Shown piece after piece: positions 16,711 through 25,000 of a stretch of DNA of 64,000 nucleotides. The DNA lies in assembly GCF_028689785.1 (NCBI RefSeq), contig NZ_JAQVCN010000001.1:206679-270678 (forward strand). The letters are read 5' to 3'. Every line of letters starts with the position of its first letter. Within the stretch, counting starts at the first letter, position 1. The translations under genes and the position numbers were made by a program. Origin of the DNA: Zoogloea sp. Lineage in GTDB: Bacteria > Pseudomonadota > Gammaproteobacteria > Burkholderiales > Rhodocyclaceae. Under the pieces are notes generated by a model. It made no database searches. It was given only the letters and a program-made list of their open reading frames with translations, and was not told the DNA's origin.

Positions 16711-18057
16711 ATGTCCGAAGTCCGCCTGGAAGAACTCCTCGCCCCCGGCGTCGTCGCCGACGATGTACCCGAGCTCGCCCCCCTGCTGGGCGCCCGGCCC
16801 CTGCTGTCGGCCTTCAGCACACTCTTCCATGGCAGCGAGGCCGAAGTGCTGATGCGCCTGCTGGTGCTGCGCGAGATCGGCCGCGAGACCGACGCCCCCC
16901 GCTGGGGCCCGGAGCAGTTGCGTCAGCGCTTTGCCTTCCTCGACCCGGTCAAACTCGAGACCGTGCTGCGCCGGCTGCGTGGCAACGGCCTGCTGGAGAT
17001 CGGCGAGGACAACCTCTACGCGCTCGCCGATCTGGGCCGCAACGCCGTGGCGGCCATCGCCATGCTGGTCAGCTTCAGCACAGAGGACGACCTGGAGCTG
17101 GGCTTCCTCACCGCCCAGCTGGCCGGCCTGCAGGCCGTGGGCAGCATCACCCCCGAGGCCCTCGGCCATCTGCTGGGCAAACTCAATGACCTGGCCTGGC
17201 ATTTCGAGGACGCCATCGCCTCGGGCTCCGAATTCCGCATCGCCGATGCGCGCCGGCGTCTCTCCGCCAACACCCGCTGGATCGAGCGCGGCACCGAAGT
17301 GATGGGCGAGCTGCTGGCCGACCCGGAGGTGCCCTTCGACCTGGCCCGCGTCGCCCAGCGCATCGGCCTGGCCCAGTCCCGCCTGGCCCGGGTAGACGCC
17401 GCTTTCCAGCGCGCCCTCAACAAGATCGAGGCCCAGCGTGTCACCCTCGGCGGCTCCGGCATCTCGTCCAGCGACGTGGCCGGCTGGCTTCGTCGCATGG
17501 ACGGACGGGCCCTGGCCGAGCTGGCCACCGGCGCTCTCGCCACGGCACCGGAGCTCACCCTGCTGGCCGGTGGCCACGAACTCCTCGACCGGGCCGAGCT
17601 GGCCCTCTCCGACGAAGCCCGCCAGATCGAGGCCGACACCGCCCTCCCCCCGGCCGAAGACGCCCCCAGTAATCGCCAGCCCGAGCAGGAAGACCTGCGC
17701 CTGCTGCAACACTTCAGCCAGCGCCTGACCCGCCTGACCGCACCTGGCAGCCCCCCCGCCCCCCTGGCCAGCCTGGTGGCCGGCGGCGGCTTTCCGGCCG
17801 CGTCCTACCGCCTGTCCCTGCTCGCCCTGCTGGCCGACGGGGGCGGCGAAGGGGGCGCCACCCCCGCCGAGGGCCCTATCGGCGAGTTCATGCGCCTGCC
17901 CCTCGACGTGCTCTTCGAAGCCGCCACCGCCAAAGTTGGCGAGGACGAGATCGCCGCCATGTCCACCGGCCTGGTAGGCGCCAAAGGTAGCTTGCCGGCC
18001 GCCGACGCCCTGCCCGTCCTCGACACCCTCGACGACACCTTTACCGACCCCGCCTGA
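16711..18057 (+). CDS. mksF: MksF-like kleisin subunit of an SMC (condensin) complex
   Basis: A 448-residue protein that I assign by position and architecture as the kleisin partner of the SMC protein two genes downstream. The N-terminal part has a winged-helix-like region (SEAEVLMRLLVLREIG, RFAFLDPVKLETVLRRLRGN). Long amphipathic helices follow at about 130-260, and a helical C-terminus sits at about 390-430 (GEFMRLPLDVLFEAATAKVG), preceded by a Pro/Gly-rich linker. This matches MukF/MksF: wHTH head, helical middle, C-terminal ATPase-contact domain. Kleisins bridge the two SMC heads. The stop codon overlaps the start of mksE by 1 nt. There is no catalytic motif. Sequence identity to named families could not be tested. 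Confidence 0.65.
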   Translation: MSEVRLEELLAPGVVADDVPELAPLLGARPLLSAFSTLFHGSEAEVLMRLLVLREIGRETDAPRWGPEQLRQRFAFLDPVKLETVLRRLRGNGLLEIGEDNLYALADLGRNAVAAIAMLVSFSTEDDLELGFLTAQLAGLQAVGSITPEALGHLLGKLNDLAWHFEDAIASGSEFRIADARRRLSANTRWIERGTEVMGELLADPEVPFDLARVAQRIGLAQSRLARVDAAFQRALNKIEAQRVTLGGSGISSSDVAGWLRRMDGRALAELATGALATAPELTLLAGGHELLDRAELALSDEARQIEADTALPPAEDAPSNRQPEQEDLRLLQHFSQRLTRLTAPGSPPAPLASLVAGGGFPAASYRLSLLALLADGGGEGGATPAEGPIGEFMRLPLDVLFEAATAKVGEDEIAAMSTGLVGAKGSLPAADALPVLDTLDDTFTDPA

Positions 18058-18740
18058 TGGAACAACAGATCCGGACCCTCACCGCCCGCCTGCTGGCCAG
18101 CCGCAGCCTGCCGCGCAGCGACGCCCTGGTGCGCCGCGCCCTGGTGGACGAAGCCTTCCGTATTGATCTCGACGCGCGCCTTGGTGCTGTCGGCCTGCGG
18201 CTCATCGACAACCCCTACGCCGAGCACGTCGCCGTAGCCCTGGCCGAGGACATGCACGAGCCGGTGTTCGGTGCCAGCCGCGAGTACGCCGCCAGCAACA
18301 TCGGCCTGACCCGTGACCAGCTGGCCCTGCTCGTCGTCATCTGGGCCCTGATCATCCTGCCCAAGCGCGAACGTCAGGTAAATCGGCAACGCCTCGCCGA
18401 TGACGGTCAGGAGGACATGTTCGGCAAGGAAGGCCCCCTGGAGCACGGCGAGGGCGTCTCCGGTGCCCTGTCGGAAGCCTCCCTGCTGGCCGACTTTGCC
18501 CCCGTGCTGGGCCACAAGACCTATGTCCAGGGCAAGCTCCTGTCGCGCCTGGCCCAGCTCGGCTTCATCGAGCGCCGGGGTGGCATGATCCATGAAGGCC
18601 CGCTCCTCGACGTACTCCTCGACTACCGCCTGCTGGCCGACCGCATCATCTATGGCACCCTCGGCGAAGTGCTGGCCCAGGCCGGCCATCCGCCCCCCGC
18701 CGCTGATGCCTTCACGCCCCCCGACGCCGAGGACGACTGA
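18057..18740 (+). CDS. mksE: MksE-like (KITE) winged-helix subunit of the condensin complex
   Basis: A 227-residue soluble protein with tandem winged-helix-like blocks: DQLALLVVIWALIILPKRER (about 90-110) and LLADFAPVLGHKTYVQGKLL, then SRLAQLGFIERRGGMIHEG (about 145-185). That second block reads like the recognition helix and wing of a MukE/MksE or DUF4194-type KITE protein. KITE proteins bind the kleisin and regulate DNA loading. The tail is acidic and disordered (PPDAEDD). The gene overlaps mksF by 1 nt and ends 2 nt before the SMC gene, so the three subunits are translationally linked. The family is inferred from size, fold pattern and order. Confidence 0.65.
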   Translation: MEQQIRTLTARLLASRSLPRSDALVRRALVDEAFRIDLDARLGAVGLRLIDNPYAEHVAVALAEDMHEPVFGASREYAASNIGLTRDQLALLVVIWALIILPKRERQVNRQRLADDGQEDMFGKEGPLEHGEGVSGALSEASLLADFAPVLGHKTYVQGKLLSRLAQLGFIERRGGMIHEGPLLDVLLDYRLLADRIIYGTLGEVLAQAGHPPPAADAFTPPDAEDD

Positions 18741-18742
18741 GC

Positions 18743-21544
18743 ATGTTTCACATCAAGCAACTCGAACTGGTCCACTGGGATTACTGGCGGCGCTTCAACC
18801 TGCCCCTGGACGCCCAGATCATCACCATCGTCGGCCCCAACGGCTCCGGCAAGACCACCCTGCTCGACGCCCTGCGCACCCTCTTCGGCCTGCGCTGCTC
18901 GGGCAAGCGCGACTTTCGCCGCTACGTGCGCCGGGCCAACCGCAGCTTCGCGTGGATTCGCGCAGTGGTGGCCAACCGCCCCGGCAGCACCGGCAAGCGC
19001 CCCTTCTTCCCCTGCCTGAAGGACGAAGTCACCCTGGCCTGCCGCATCCGCCGCGCCGGTGGCGACTGGACCCGGGACTACGCCATCGCCGACGGCGACG
19101 TGCCCATCGAAGCGCTGGAAGCCAACGAGGACAGAGCTGTGGAGTGGGTCGGCTATCGGGACTACCAGAGTCGCCTGGCCTGGGGCGGCCTCACCCCTGC
19201 CATCGCCAAGGTGCTGGCCCTTGAGCAAGGCGACACCGACAAGCTCTGCGAGTACTCCCCAAAGGCCCTGCTAGAGCTGGTCTTCGACGTGTTCGGCGAC
19301 AAGGAGGTGCTGGACAACTACGCCGCAGCCCAGGAAGAACAGAACAACGCCGAGAAAGAGCTGGCCGCCCTCGGCCTCGACCTGGACCGCCTGCGGGCCC
19401 AGGCCGAAACCAAGCGCCTGGAGGCCGACCGCTTCCTGGAATGGAAGCAGCTCGACGACGAATCCCGCGCCCTGGAAGCCGAGATCATCCCCCGCCTGGA
19501 GACGACCGAGCTGGAGCGGGACATCCGCCTGGCCCGGGACGAGCTGGGGCGCAGCCGCCAGGAACACCAGCGCGCCGAGGACGAACTCCAGCGCCTGCGC
19601 GAACACGGCAAAGGCGTCGAAGCCGAAAGAGCCGCCGCCGAAGCCCGCCGCAAGACCGCCCGCCAGCACGACCTGGAAGCCGAAAAGCGCCACCTGGCCG
19701 CCCACGATGAAGTCCGCGACGCCGAAAAGCTGCTCGCCGAACGCAGTGCCCTGCGCACCCGGCTGGCGCGGGAGGCCGGCGACGCCGCTGTAGACCTGGA
19801 GGCCGCCCACGCCAAGGCCGACGCCCGCCTGCTCCACCTGCAGCGCCAGGAGCGCGAGGCCGTCGCCGCCTTCGAGGACAAGACCGCCCAGCTGCGCGCC
19901 GCCCGCGAACACCGCAGCCCCCCCGCCGACGCCGACGTGGCGCGCTTTCGCAGCCGCCTCAAGGCCGAGGGCATCGCCCACCGGGCCCTCGCCGAGATCA
20001 TCGAAGTCACCGACCCCGACTGGCAGGGCGCCGTTGAAGCCGTGCTGCGCCCCTACCGCAGCGTGCTCCTGCTCGAACGCGAGCAGGACCGCCACGCCGC
20101 CTGGGCCCTGGGCGAAGCCGAGCGCTTCCGCCACTTCATCGTGCCCGAACTCGAAATGGCGCCCCCCGCCACCCGGGGCGCTCTGGCCGAGGTCATCCGC
20201 TTTGCCGACGCCATTCCGCGCTGGCTGGCCGACCTCCTCAACCGCATCCAGCGCGTCGACGACGCCGACGCCGCCCGCCGCCTGCCCCGTGAAACCGAGT
20301 GGATCACCCGCGACGGCTACCACCGCGAACGTCGCGGCGCCCGCCACCTGGGCAAGCCCACCGACTTCCACTTCGGCGAGCTGGCCCGCAGCGCCCGCAT
20401 GAAGCAGCTCGACGCCGACATGCACAGCATCGACGCCCGTCTGCGCGCCCTGCGCCCCGAGCTCGACGCCGCCAAGGAAGAAGCCGACGCCCTGCGCGCC
20501 CGCCTCCACGGCATCGAGGCGGCCCAGCTGCTGTCCGCCCGGGCCGACGACTTCGACCACGCCGAACGCATCCTGCCCGACGCCCGCGCCCGCCTCACCA
20601 CCGCCATCGCCGACCGGGCCAAAGCCAAGGGCGAGCTCGAACGCATCGACCAATCCCTGCGCGGCATCGACATCGAGATCGACCGCCGCCGACGGGACAC
20701 CGACGGCCTCGCCCGCCGCGTCAATGAGCTGGCCAGTGAAGCCTCCCCGCGCCGCCGCGACCAGGCCAAGCGCATCCTCATCCTGCGCCGCCTGCGCCGG
20801 GGCATGCCCACCGACTGGCGCGACCCGACCGCCAACGCCCTGCTCACCGACAAATACGACGGAGCCCGCGGCGCCCGGGCCGAGCTCGAACGCCTGCGCC
20901 AGCGCCTGGCCGGCGGCGAATGGGTCACCGACGACACCGTGCTCACCCTGGCCGGCCGCCTCAAGGCCGACGTAAATGAGCGGGAAGCCCAGTACGCCGA
21001 GCGCGAACGCCACTGCAGCGCCGCCCGCCGCATCACCAGCGAAGCCCGCGCCGCCTACATCGCCAAGCTGCGCGCTACCGTGCGCCAATACGGCAAGAAT
21101 CTGCACGCCCTCGGCGACCTGGCCAACGTGGACGTGGACTGCCCCATACCAACCCTCGACAACGACGACCGGGCCCTGGCCTCCGCCGGCCTCGAAGTGC
21201 GCTTCGACTTCGACCGCAAAGGTGCCGTGGGTCTCAACGACGGTGAAGCCTCGGGCGGCCAGCAGGTCATGAAGTCCCTGATCCTGCTCATCGCCCTGCT
21301 GATGGACGAGGCCCGCCCCGGCGGCTTTGTCTTCATCGACGAACCCTTCGCCCACCTGGACATCGCCAACATCGACCGGGTCGGCACCTTCCTGCGCGCC
21401 ACCCGCGCCCAGTACCTCATCACCACCCCGGTCACCCACAACGCCAACGTCTTCGCCCCGGCCCAGCTCACTCTGGTCACCCGCAAGAAGAAACCCGGCG
21501 ACGACTGGGCCCCGCCCATCGGCTTGATCCAGCGCGCCCTGTAA
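18743..21544 (+). CDS. mksB: MksB-like SMC ATPase of the condensin complex
   Basis: A 933-residue SMC-type ATPase, close to the size of Pseudomonas MksB and much shorter than MukB (about 1,486). The Walker A is at residues 31-38 (GPNGSGKT). A long first coiled coil follows (about 180-400). A hinge-like globular part (about 400-530) contains AEIIEVTDPDWQGAVEAVL. A second coiled coil runs to about 790. The ABC signature (NDGEASGGQQ, about 830-840) and Walker B (GGFVFIDEPFAHLD, about 859-872) form the C-terminal head. Such complexes compact or extrude DNA. No MksG/JetD-type nuclease gene follows, which points to a chromosome-organising rather than plasmid-restricting system. The next gene, a diguanylate cyclase, begins 53 nt later. 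Confidence 0.82.
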   Translation: MFHIKQLELVHWDYWRRFNLPLDAQIITIVGPNGSGKTTLLDALRTLFGLRCSGKRDFRRYVRRANRSFAWIRAVVANRPGSTGKRPFFPCLKDEVTLACRIRRAGGDWTRDYAIADGDVPIEALEANEDRAVEWVGYRDYQSRLAWGGLTPAIAKVLALEQGDTDKLCEYSPKALLELVFDVFGDKEVLDNYAAAQEEQNNAEKELAALGLDLDRLRAQAETKRLEADRFLEWKQLDDESRALEAEIIPRLETTELERDIRLARDELGRSRQEHQRAEDELQRLREHGKGVEAERAAAEARRKTARQHDLEAEKRHLAAHDEVRDAEKLLAERSALRTRLAREAGDAAVDLEAAHAKADARLLHLQRQEREAVAAFEDKTAQLRAAREHRSPPADADVARFRSRLKAEGIAHRALAEIIEVTDPDWQGAVEAVLRPYRSVLLLEREQDRHAAWALGEAERFRHFIVPELEMAPPATRGALAEVIRFADAIPRWLADLLNRIQRVDDADAARRLPRETEWITRDGYHRERRGARHLGKPTDFHFGELARSARMKQLDADMHSIDARLRALRPELDAAKEEADALRARLHGIEAAQLLSARADDFDHAERILPDARARLTTAIADRAKAKGELERIDQSLRGIDIEIDRRRRDTDGLARRVNELASEASPRRRDQAKRILILRRLRRGMPTDWRDPTANALLTDKYDGARGARAELERLRQRLAGGEWVTDDTVLTLAGRLKADVNEREAQYAERERHCSAARRITSEARAAYIAKLRATVRQYGKNLHALGDLANVDVDCPIPTLDNDDRALASAGLEVRFDFDRKGAVGLNDGEASGGQQVMKSLILLIALLMDEARPGGFVFIDEPFAHLDIANIDRVGTFLRATRAQYLITTPVTHNANVFAPAQLTLVTRKKKPGDDWAPPIGLIQRAL

Positions 21545-21597
21545 CCGACGCGCAGGCCCTCACTTCAGATTTCACAAAGTCTGACGTTATTGGCTCC

Positions 21598-22722
21598 ATG
21601 CAGCCACGGCCCGCGCTCACCATGCGCCACACCCCGGCGTCCGACGCCGCAAACTCCCTCCAGATGCATCTCCTCCGGGGCGCCGAGGTTCTGTCACGTA
21701 CCCGTGACCTGCGTTCGATCTTCCGCACCACCGCCGAAACCGCCATGCACTTTCTGGACGGCAGCTACTGCCTGCTGTTTGCCGTGCGCTTCACCCCACC
21801 TGATCTCACCGTCGGCCTGCTCGGCTGCTGCGTCTCCGACGGCACCGATACCTACTGGGACGACGTCTGCGACGGCCAGTCCTGGCTCCCCGTCGATCCC
21901 CTGCTGGCCGACTGCCTGCACACCGATCACGGCCACGCCGTCATGCATGAGGGCGACACCTGGCGCCTCGCCTTTGCCGTCGGGGCCCTCGGCGAAGCCC
22001 GCTGGGTGCTGGAGATCCACAGCCACAGAAAACCGCAGGTTGCCGACTGCCAGGGCCTGAGCCTGTTTCTCCGCTGTTTCGAAAACCAGCACCAGGCCTG
22101 GGAATACGCCAACCTGGACACGCTCACCCGGCTGCTCAACCGCAAGACCTTCGACGACGACTTCGAACGCCTCATCGCCGCTGCCGAGCTGGCCGAACAG
22201 GCCAGCCAGGAGCCCGCCGAACGCCGCACCCACAGCCCCAGCATCACCCAGCCCTGCTGGCTCGGGGTCGTGGATATCGATCATTTCAAGAAGATCAACG
22301 ACAACTACGGCCACCTGTTCGGCGATGAGGTGCTGCTGCGCGTCGCCGATCTGATGCGCCAGAGCTTCCGCAACCACGACAAACTGTTCCGCTTCGGTGG
22401 CGAAGAGTTCGTCGTCATGCTGCGTAACGTGGCCGAAGACAACGTCCAGAGCATCTTCGACCGCTTTCGCATAGCGGTCGAAGATCACGACTTTCCCCGG
22501 GTCGGGCAGGTGCGCTGCTCGGTCGGCTACTCACGCATCGATCCGCGCCTGTCCCCCGCCGAACTGCTCGGCCGCGCCGACGAAGCCCTCTACTACTCCA
22601 AGGAGCACGGCCGCAACCAGGTCAATGGCTTCGACGAGCTGATCATGAGCGGAAAACTGCGCATCACCATTCCGGCCGGCCAGGCCCAGATCCAGTCCGA
22701 CATCGACGAGATCTTCCTCTGA
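21598..22722 (+). CDS. Diguanylate cyclase with N-terminal GAF-like sensor domain
   Basis: A 374-residue soluble protein. The N-terminal ~170 residues ([47 protein letters not shown]) are organised like a GAF sensor domain. The GGDEF domain spans about 185-350 and starts [15 protein letters not shown]. The catalytic motif is GGEEF (residues about 268-272, in [12 protein letters not shown]), and an intact product-inhibition site RNHD lies five residues before it. The metal-binding region [20 protein letters not shown] is intact. It should therefore make c-di-GMP from two GTP and be feedback regulated. No membrane segment is seen. It lies 53 nt after mksB and 118 nt before lysS. ATG 21622 is an alternative start. 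Confidence 0.9.
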   Translation: MQPRPALTMRHTPASDAANSLQMHLLRGAEVLSRTRDLRSIFRTTAETAMHFLDGSYCLLFAVRFTPPDLTVGLLGCCVSDGTDTYWDDVCDGQSWLPVDPLLADCLHTDHGHAVMHEGDTWRLAFAVGALGEARWVLEIHSHRKPQVADCQGLSLFLRCFENQHQAWEYANLDTLTRLLNRKTFDDDFERLIAAAELAEQASQEPAERRTHSPSITQPCWLGVVDIDHFKKINDNYGHLFGDEVLLRVADLMRQSFRNHDKLFRFGGEEFVVMLRNVAEDNVQSIFDRFRIAVEDHDFPRVGQVRCSVGYSRIDPRLSPAELLGRADEALYYSKEHGRNQVNGFDELIMSGKLRITIPAGQAQIQSDIDEIFL

Positions 22723-22840
22723 TCAGGGCCACTGCGGCGGGCGGGCCGCGACGGGCGCCCCGGAGTGTGTCAAAATTCGGAGCTTTGCGGCCTTTTGTGG
22801 ATGCTGCCGCCCCCCGATTCCGTTGATTGAAGAGCCCATC

Positions 22841-24349
22841 ATGTCCGACCAGACCTCCTCGCCCGCCCAGGACGAAAACCACCTGATCGCCGAACGCCGG
22901 CAAAAGCTCGCCGACTGGCGCGCCACCGGCAAGGCGTATCCGAACGATTTTTCCCGGGAAAACACCGCCGGCAAACTCGACGAAGTCTATGGCGAAAAAT
23001 CCGCCGAAGACCTCGAAGCCCTGCCGGTCGAGGTCAAGGTCGCCGGCCGCATCATGCTCAAGCGCGTGATGGGCAAGGCCAGCTTCATCACCATCCAGGA
23101 TCTCTCCGGCCGCATCCAGCTCTACGTCACCCGCGACGGCGTGGGCGAAGAGGTGTACGCCGACTTCAAGCACTGGGACATCGGCGACATCGTCGGCACC
23201 GTCGGCACCCTGTTCCGCACCAAGACCGGCGAACTTTCCGTCAAGAGCAGCGAGCTGCGCCTCCTCACCAAGAGCCTGCGCCCCCTGCCCGACAAGTTCC
23301 ACGGCCTCACCGACACCGAGACCAAGTACCGCCAGCGTTACGTGGACCTCATCATGAGCGAGGAGTCGCGCCACACCTTCGTGGCCCGTAGCCGCCTGGT
23401 GCAGTCGATCCGCAACTACATGACCGGCCACAACTTCCTCGAAGTCGAAACGCCGATGATGCACCCCATCCCCGGCGGCGCCTCGGCCAAACCCTTCGTC
23501 ACCCACCACAACGCCCTCGACATGCAGCAGTTCCTGCGCATCGCGCCGGAGCTCTACCTCAAGCGCCTGGTGGTGGGCGGTTTCGAGAAGGTCTTCGAGA
23601 TCAACCGCAACTTCCGCAACGAAGGCCTCTCGCCCCGCCACAACCCTGAATTCACCATGATGGAGTTCTACGAGGCCTACGCGAACTACCGCAGCCTCAT
23701 GGACTTCACCGAAGGCCTGCTGCGCCACGCCGCCCGCGAGGCCCTGGGCACCGAAGTCTTCGAATACCAGGGCCGCACCCTCGACCTGTCCCGCCCCTTC
23801 CACCGCCTGACCATCGTCGAAGCCATCCGCAAGCACCACCCCGGCTTCACCGATGCCCAGCTGGCCGACGCCGACTGGCTCAAGCAGAAGATCAAGGACT
23901 TCGGCGAGAAGGTGAAGCCGGGCGGCCTCGGCAGCCTGCAGCTGCAGCTCTTCGAAGCCTGCGCCGAAGCCGAGACCTGGGAGCCGACCTTCATCATCGA
24001 CTACCCGGTCGAAGTCAGCCCCCTGGCCCGCGCCTCCGACAGCAACCCCGAGATCACCGAGCGCTTCGAACTGTTCATCGTCGGCCGCGAGATCGCCAAC
24101 GGCTTCTCCGAGCTCAACGACCCCGAAGACCAGGCCGCCCGCTTCCAGGCCCAGGCCCAGGCCAAGGACGCCGGTGACGAAGAAGCCATGTACTACGACG
24201 CAGATTACATCCGGGCACTGGAGTACGGCCTGCCCCCCACCGGCGGCTGCGGCATCGGCATCGACCGCCTGGTCATGCTGCTCACCGACAGCCCCGCCAT
24301 CCGCGACGTCATCCTGTTTCCGCAGATGCGCCCGGAAGCGACTGACTGA
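22841..24349 (+). CDS. lysS: Lysyl-tRNA synthetase, class II
   Basis: A 502-residue cytoplasmic enzyme that charges tRNA-Lys. The N-terminal OB anticodon-binding domain (about 60-155) has [20 protein letters not shown]. The class II core shows motif 1 ([20 protein letters not shown]), motif 2 ([20 protein letters not shown]) and motif 3 ([20 protein letters not shown]). Length equals E. coli LysS (505). ATG 22841 is chosen over an upstream in-frame ATG at 22823 because the conserved N-terminus begins there. In many bacteria lysS directly follows prfB; here five genes separate them. Confidence 0.98.
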   Translation: MSDQTSSPAQDENHLIAERRQKLADWRATGKAYPNDFSRENTAGKLDEVYGEKSAEDLEALPVEVKVAGRIMLKRVMGKASFITIQDLSGRIQLYVTRDGVGEEVYADFKHWDIGDIVGTVGTLFRTKTGELSVKSSELRLLTKSLRPLPDKFHGLTDTETKYRQRYVDLIMSEESRHTFVARSRLVQSIRNYMTGHNFLEVETPMMHPIPGGASAKPFVTHHNALDMQQFLRIAPELYLKRLVVGGFEKVFEINRNFRNEGLSPRHNPEFTMMEFYEAYANYRSLMDFTEGLLRHAAREALGTEVFEYQGRTLDLSRPFHRLTIVEAIRKHHPGFTDAQLADADWLKQKIKDFGEKVKPGGLGSLQLQLFEACAEAETWEPTFIIDYPVEVSPLARASDSNPEITERFELFIVGREIANGFSELNDPEDQAARFQAQAQAKDAGDEEAMYYDADYIRALEYGLPPTGGCGIGIDRLVMLLTDSPAIRDVILFPQMRPEATD

Positions 24350-24411
24350 GGAAACCGCGCGGGCCGCCCCGGCGGCCCCGCCCTTCCTGCCCGAGCCCAA
24401 CCGACGCCCCC

Positions 24412-24918
24412 ATGACTGACCTGAAGTCCTACGACCTCCCCGAACTCGAAGCCCTGGCCGAACAGATCCAGGCCGAGATCGACAAGCGGGAGCAGGAAGA
24501 AGCCGACCAGGCCCGTGCTGCCGCCGAAGCCGCCGCTGAAGCAGAGCGCCAGGCCATCGCCGCCGCCGAAGCCGCCCGCAAGGCTGCTGAAGAAGAAGCC
24601 CTGCGCAAGAAGGCCGAGGCCGCCGCACGCAAGGAAGCCCAGGCCCAGGAGGCTGCCCGCAAGGAAGCCGAGGCCAGCGCCGCACGGGAAGCCGCCGCCA
24701 AGGCCAAGGCCGCCCCCCCACCTGAGCCCGCCCCTGCCGCCCCCGGTCACATCCGCTACATGCACCCCTCCAACCGCGCCCTCACCTGGGACGGCAAAGG
24801 CCCCACCCCCGACTGGGTTCTGGCCTGGATGAGCACCGGCGGCACCCTCTACGCCCTCGAAACCACCGCCGAAAAACTCGCACCACGGCCGATTCCGGCG
24901 AGCTTTCTGAAGCGCTGA
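24412..24918 (+). CDS. H-NS histone family protein with long Ala/Glu-rich coiled coil
   Basis: A 168-residue nucleoid protein, longer than usual H-NS (about 100-137). Residues 1-22 (DLKSYDLPELEALAEQIQAE) form the start of an oligomerisation helix. Residues 22-105 are a highly charged, alanine-rich heptad-like helix (EAARKAAEEEALRKKAEAAA). A Pro/Ala hinge (about 100-112) leads to the DNA-binding domain with TWDGKGPTPDWV at about 125-136, corresponding to the H-NS motif TWSGRGRxPxW. The conserved Arg pair is replaced by Lys129 and Pro131, so AT-hook-like binding may be altered. Family members bridge AT-rich DNA and silence genes. It begins 62 nt after lysS. Confidence 0.8.
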   Translation: MTDLKSYDLPELEALAEQIQAEIDKREQEEADQARAAAEAAAEAERQAIAAAEAARKAAEEEALRKKAEAAARKEAQAQEAARKEAEASAAREAAAKAKAAPPPEPAPAAPGHIRYMHPSNRALTWDGKGPTPDWVLAWMSTGGTLYALETTAEKLAPRPIPASFLKR

Positions 24919-24980
24919 GCGCGCAGCGGGGATCTGCAGCCCGGACGGCCAAGGGGTCGGAGCCAAATCTCCTCTCCTGC

Positions 24981-25000
24981 GGAGTCGAATTCATTCGACC
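24981..25000. repeat. Half-copy of the GGTCGAAT palindromic repeat, overlapping a stop codon
   Basis: GAGTCGAATTCATTCGACC is one end of the repeat family seen at 42413, 42543, 49812 and 57221, with one mismatch. It overlaps the 3' end of the minus-strand DnaQ/GIY-YIG gene. The TGA stop (24991-24993) and the last two codons (Val-Glu) are repeat sequence. No second arm is recognised nearby. Confidence 0.75.

Noticed and set aside
18650..21439. Long minus-strand open frames opposite the SMC gene
   Set aside because: mksB has all ATPase motifs in the other strand. The antisense translations are Gly/Val/Ala-rich shadows.
16711..21544. Wadjet (JetABCD) anti-plasmid locus
   Set aside because: The kleisin/KITE/SMC part fits, but no JetD/MksG-type nuclease follows; the next genes are a diguanylate cyclase and lysS. 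A chromosomal MksBEF is more likely.
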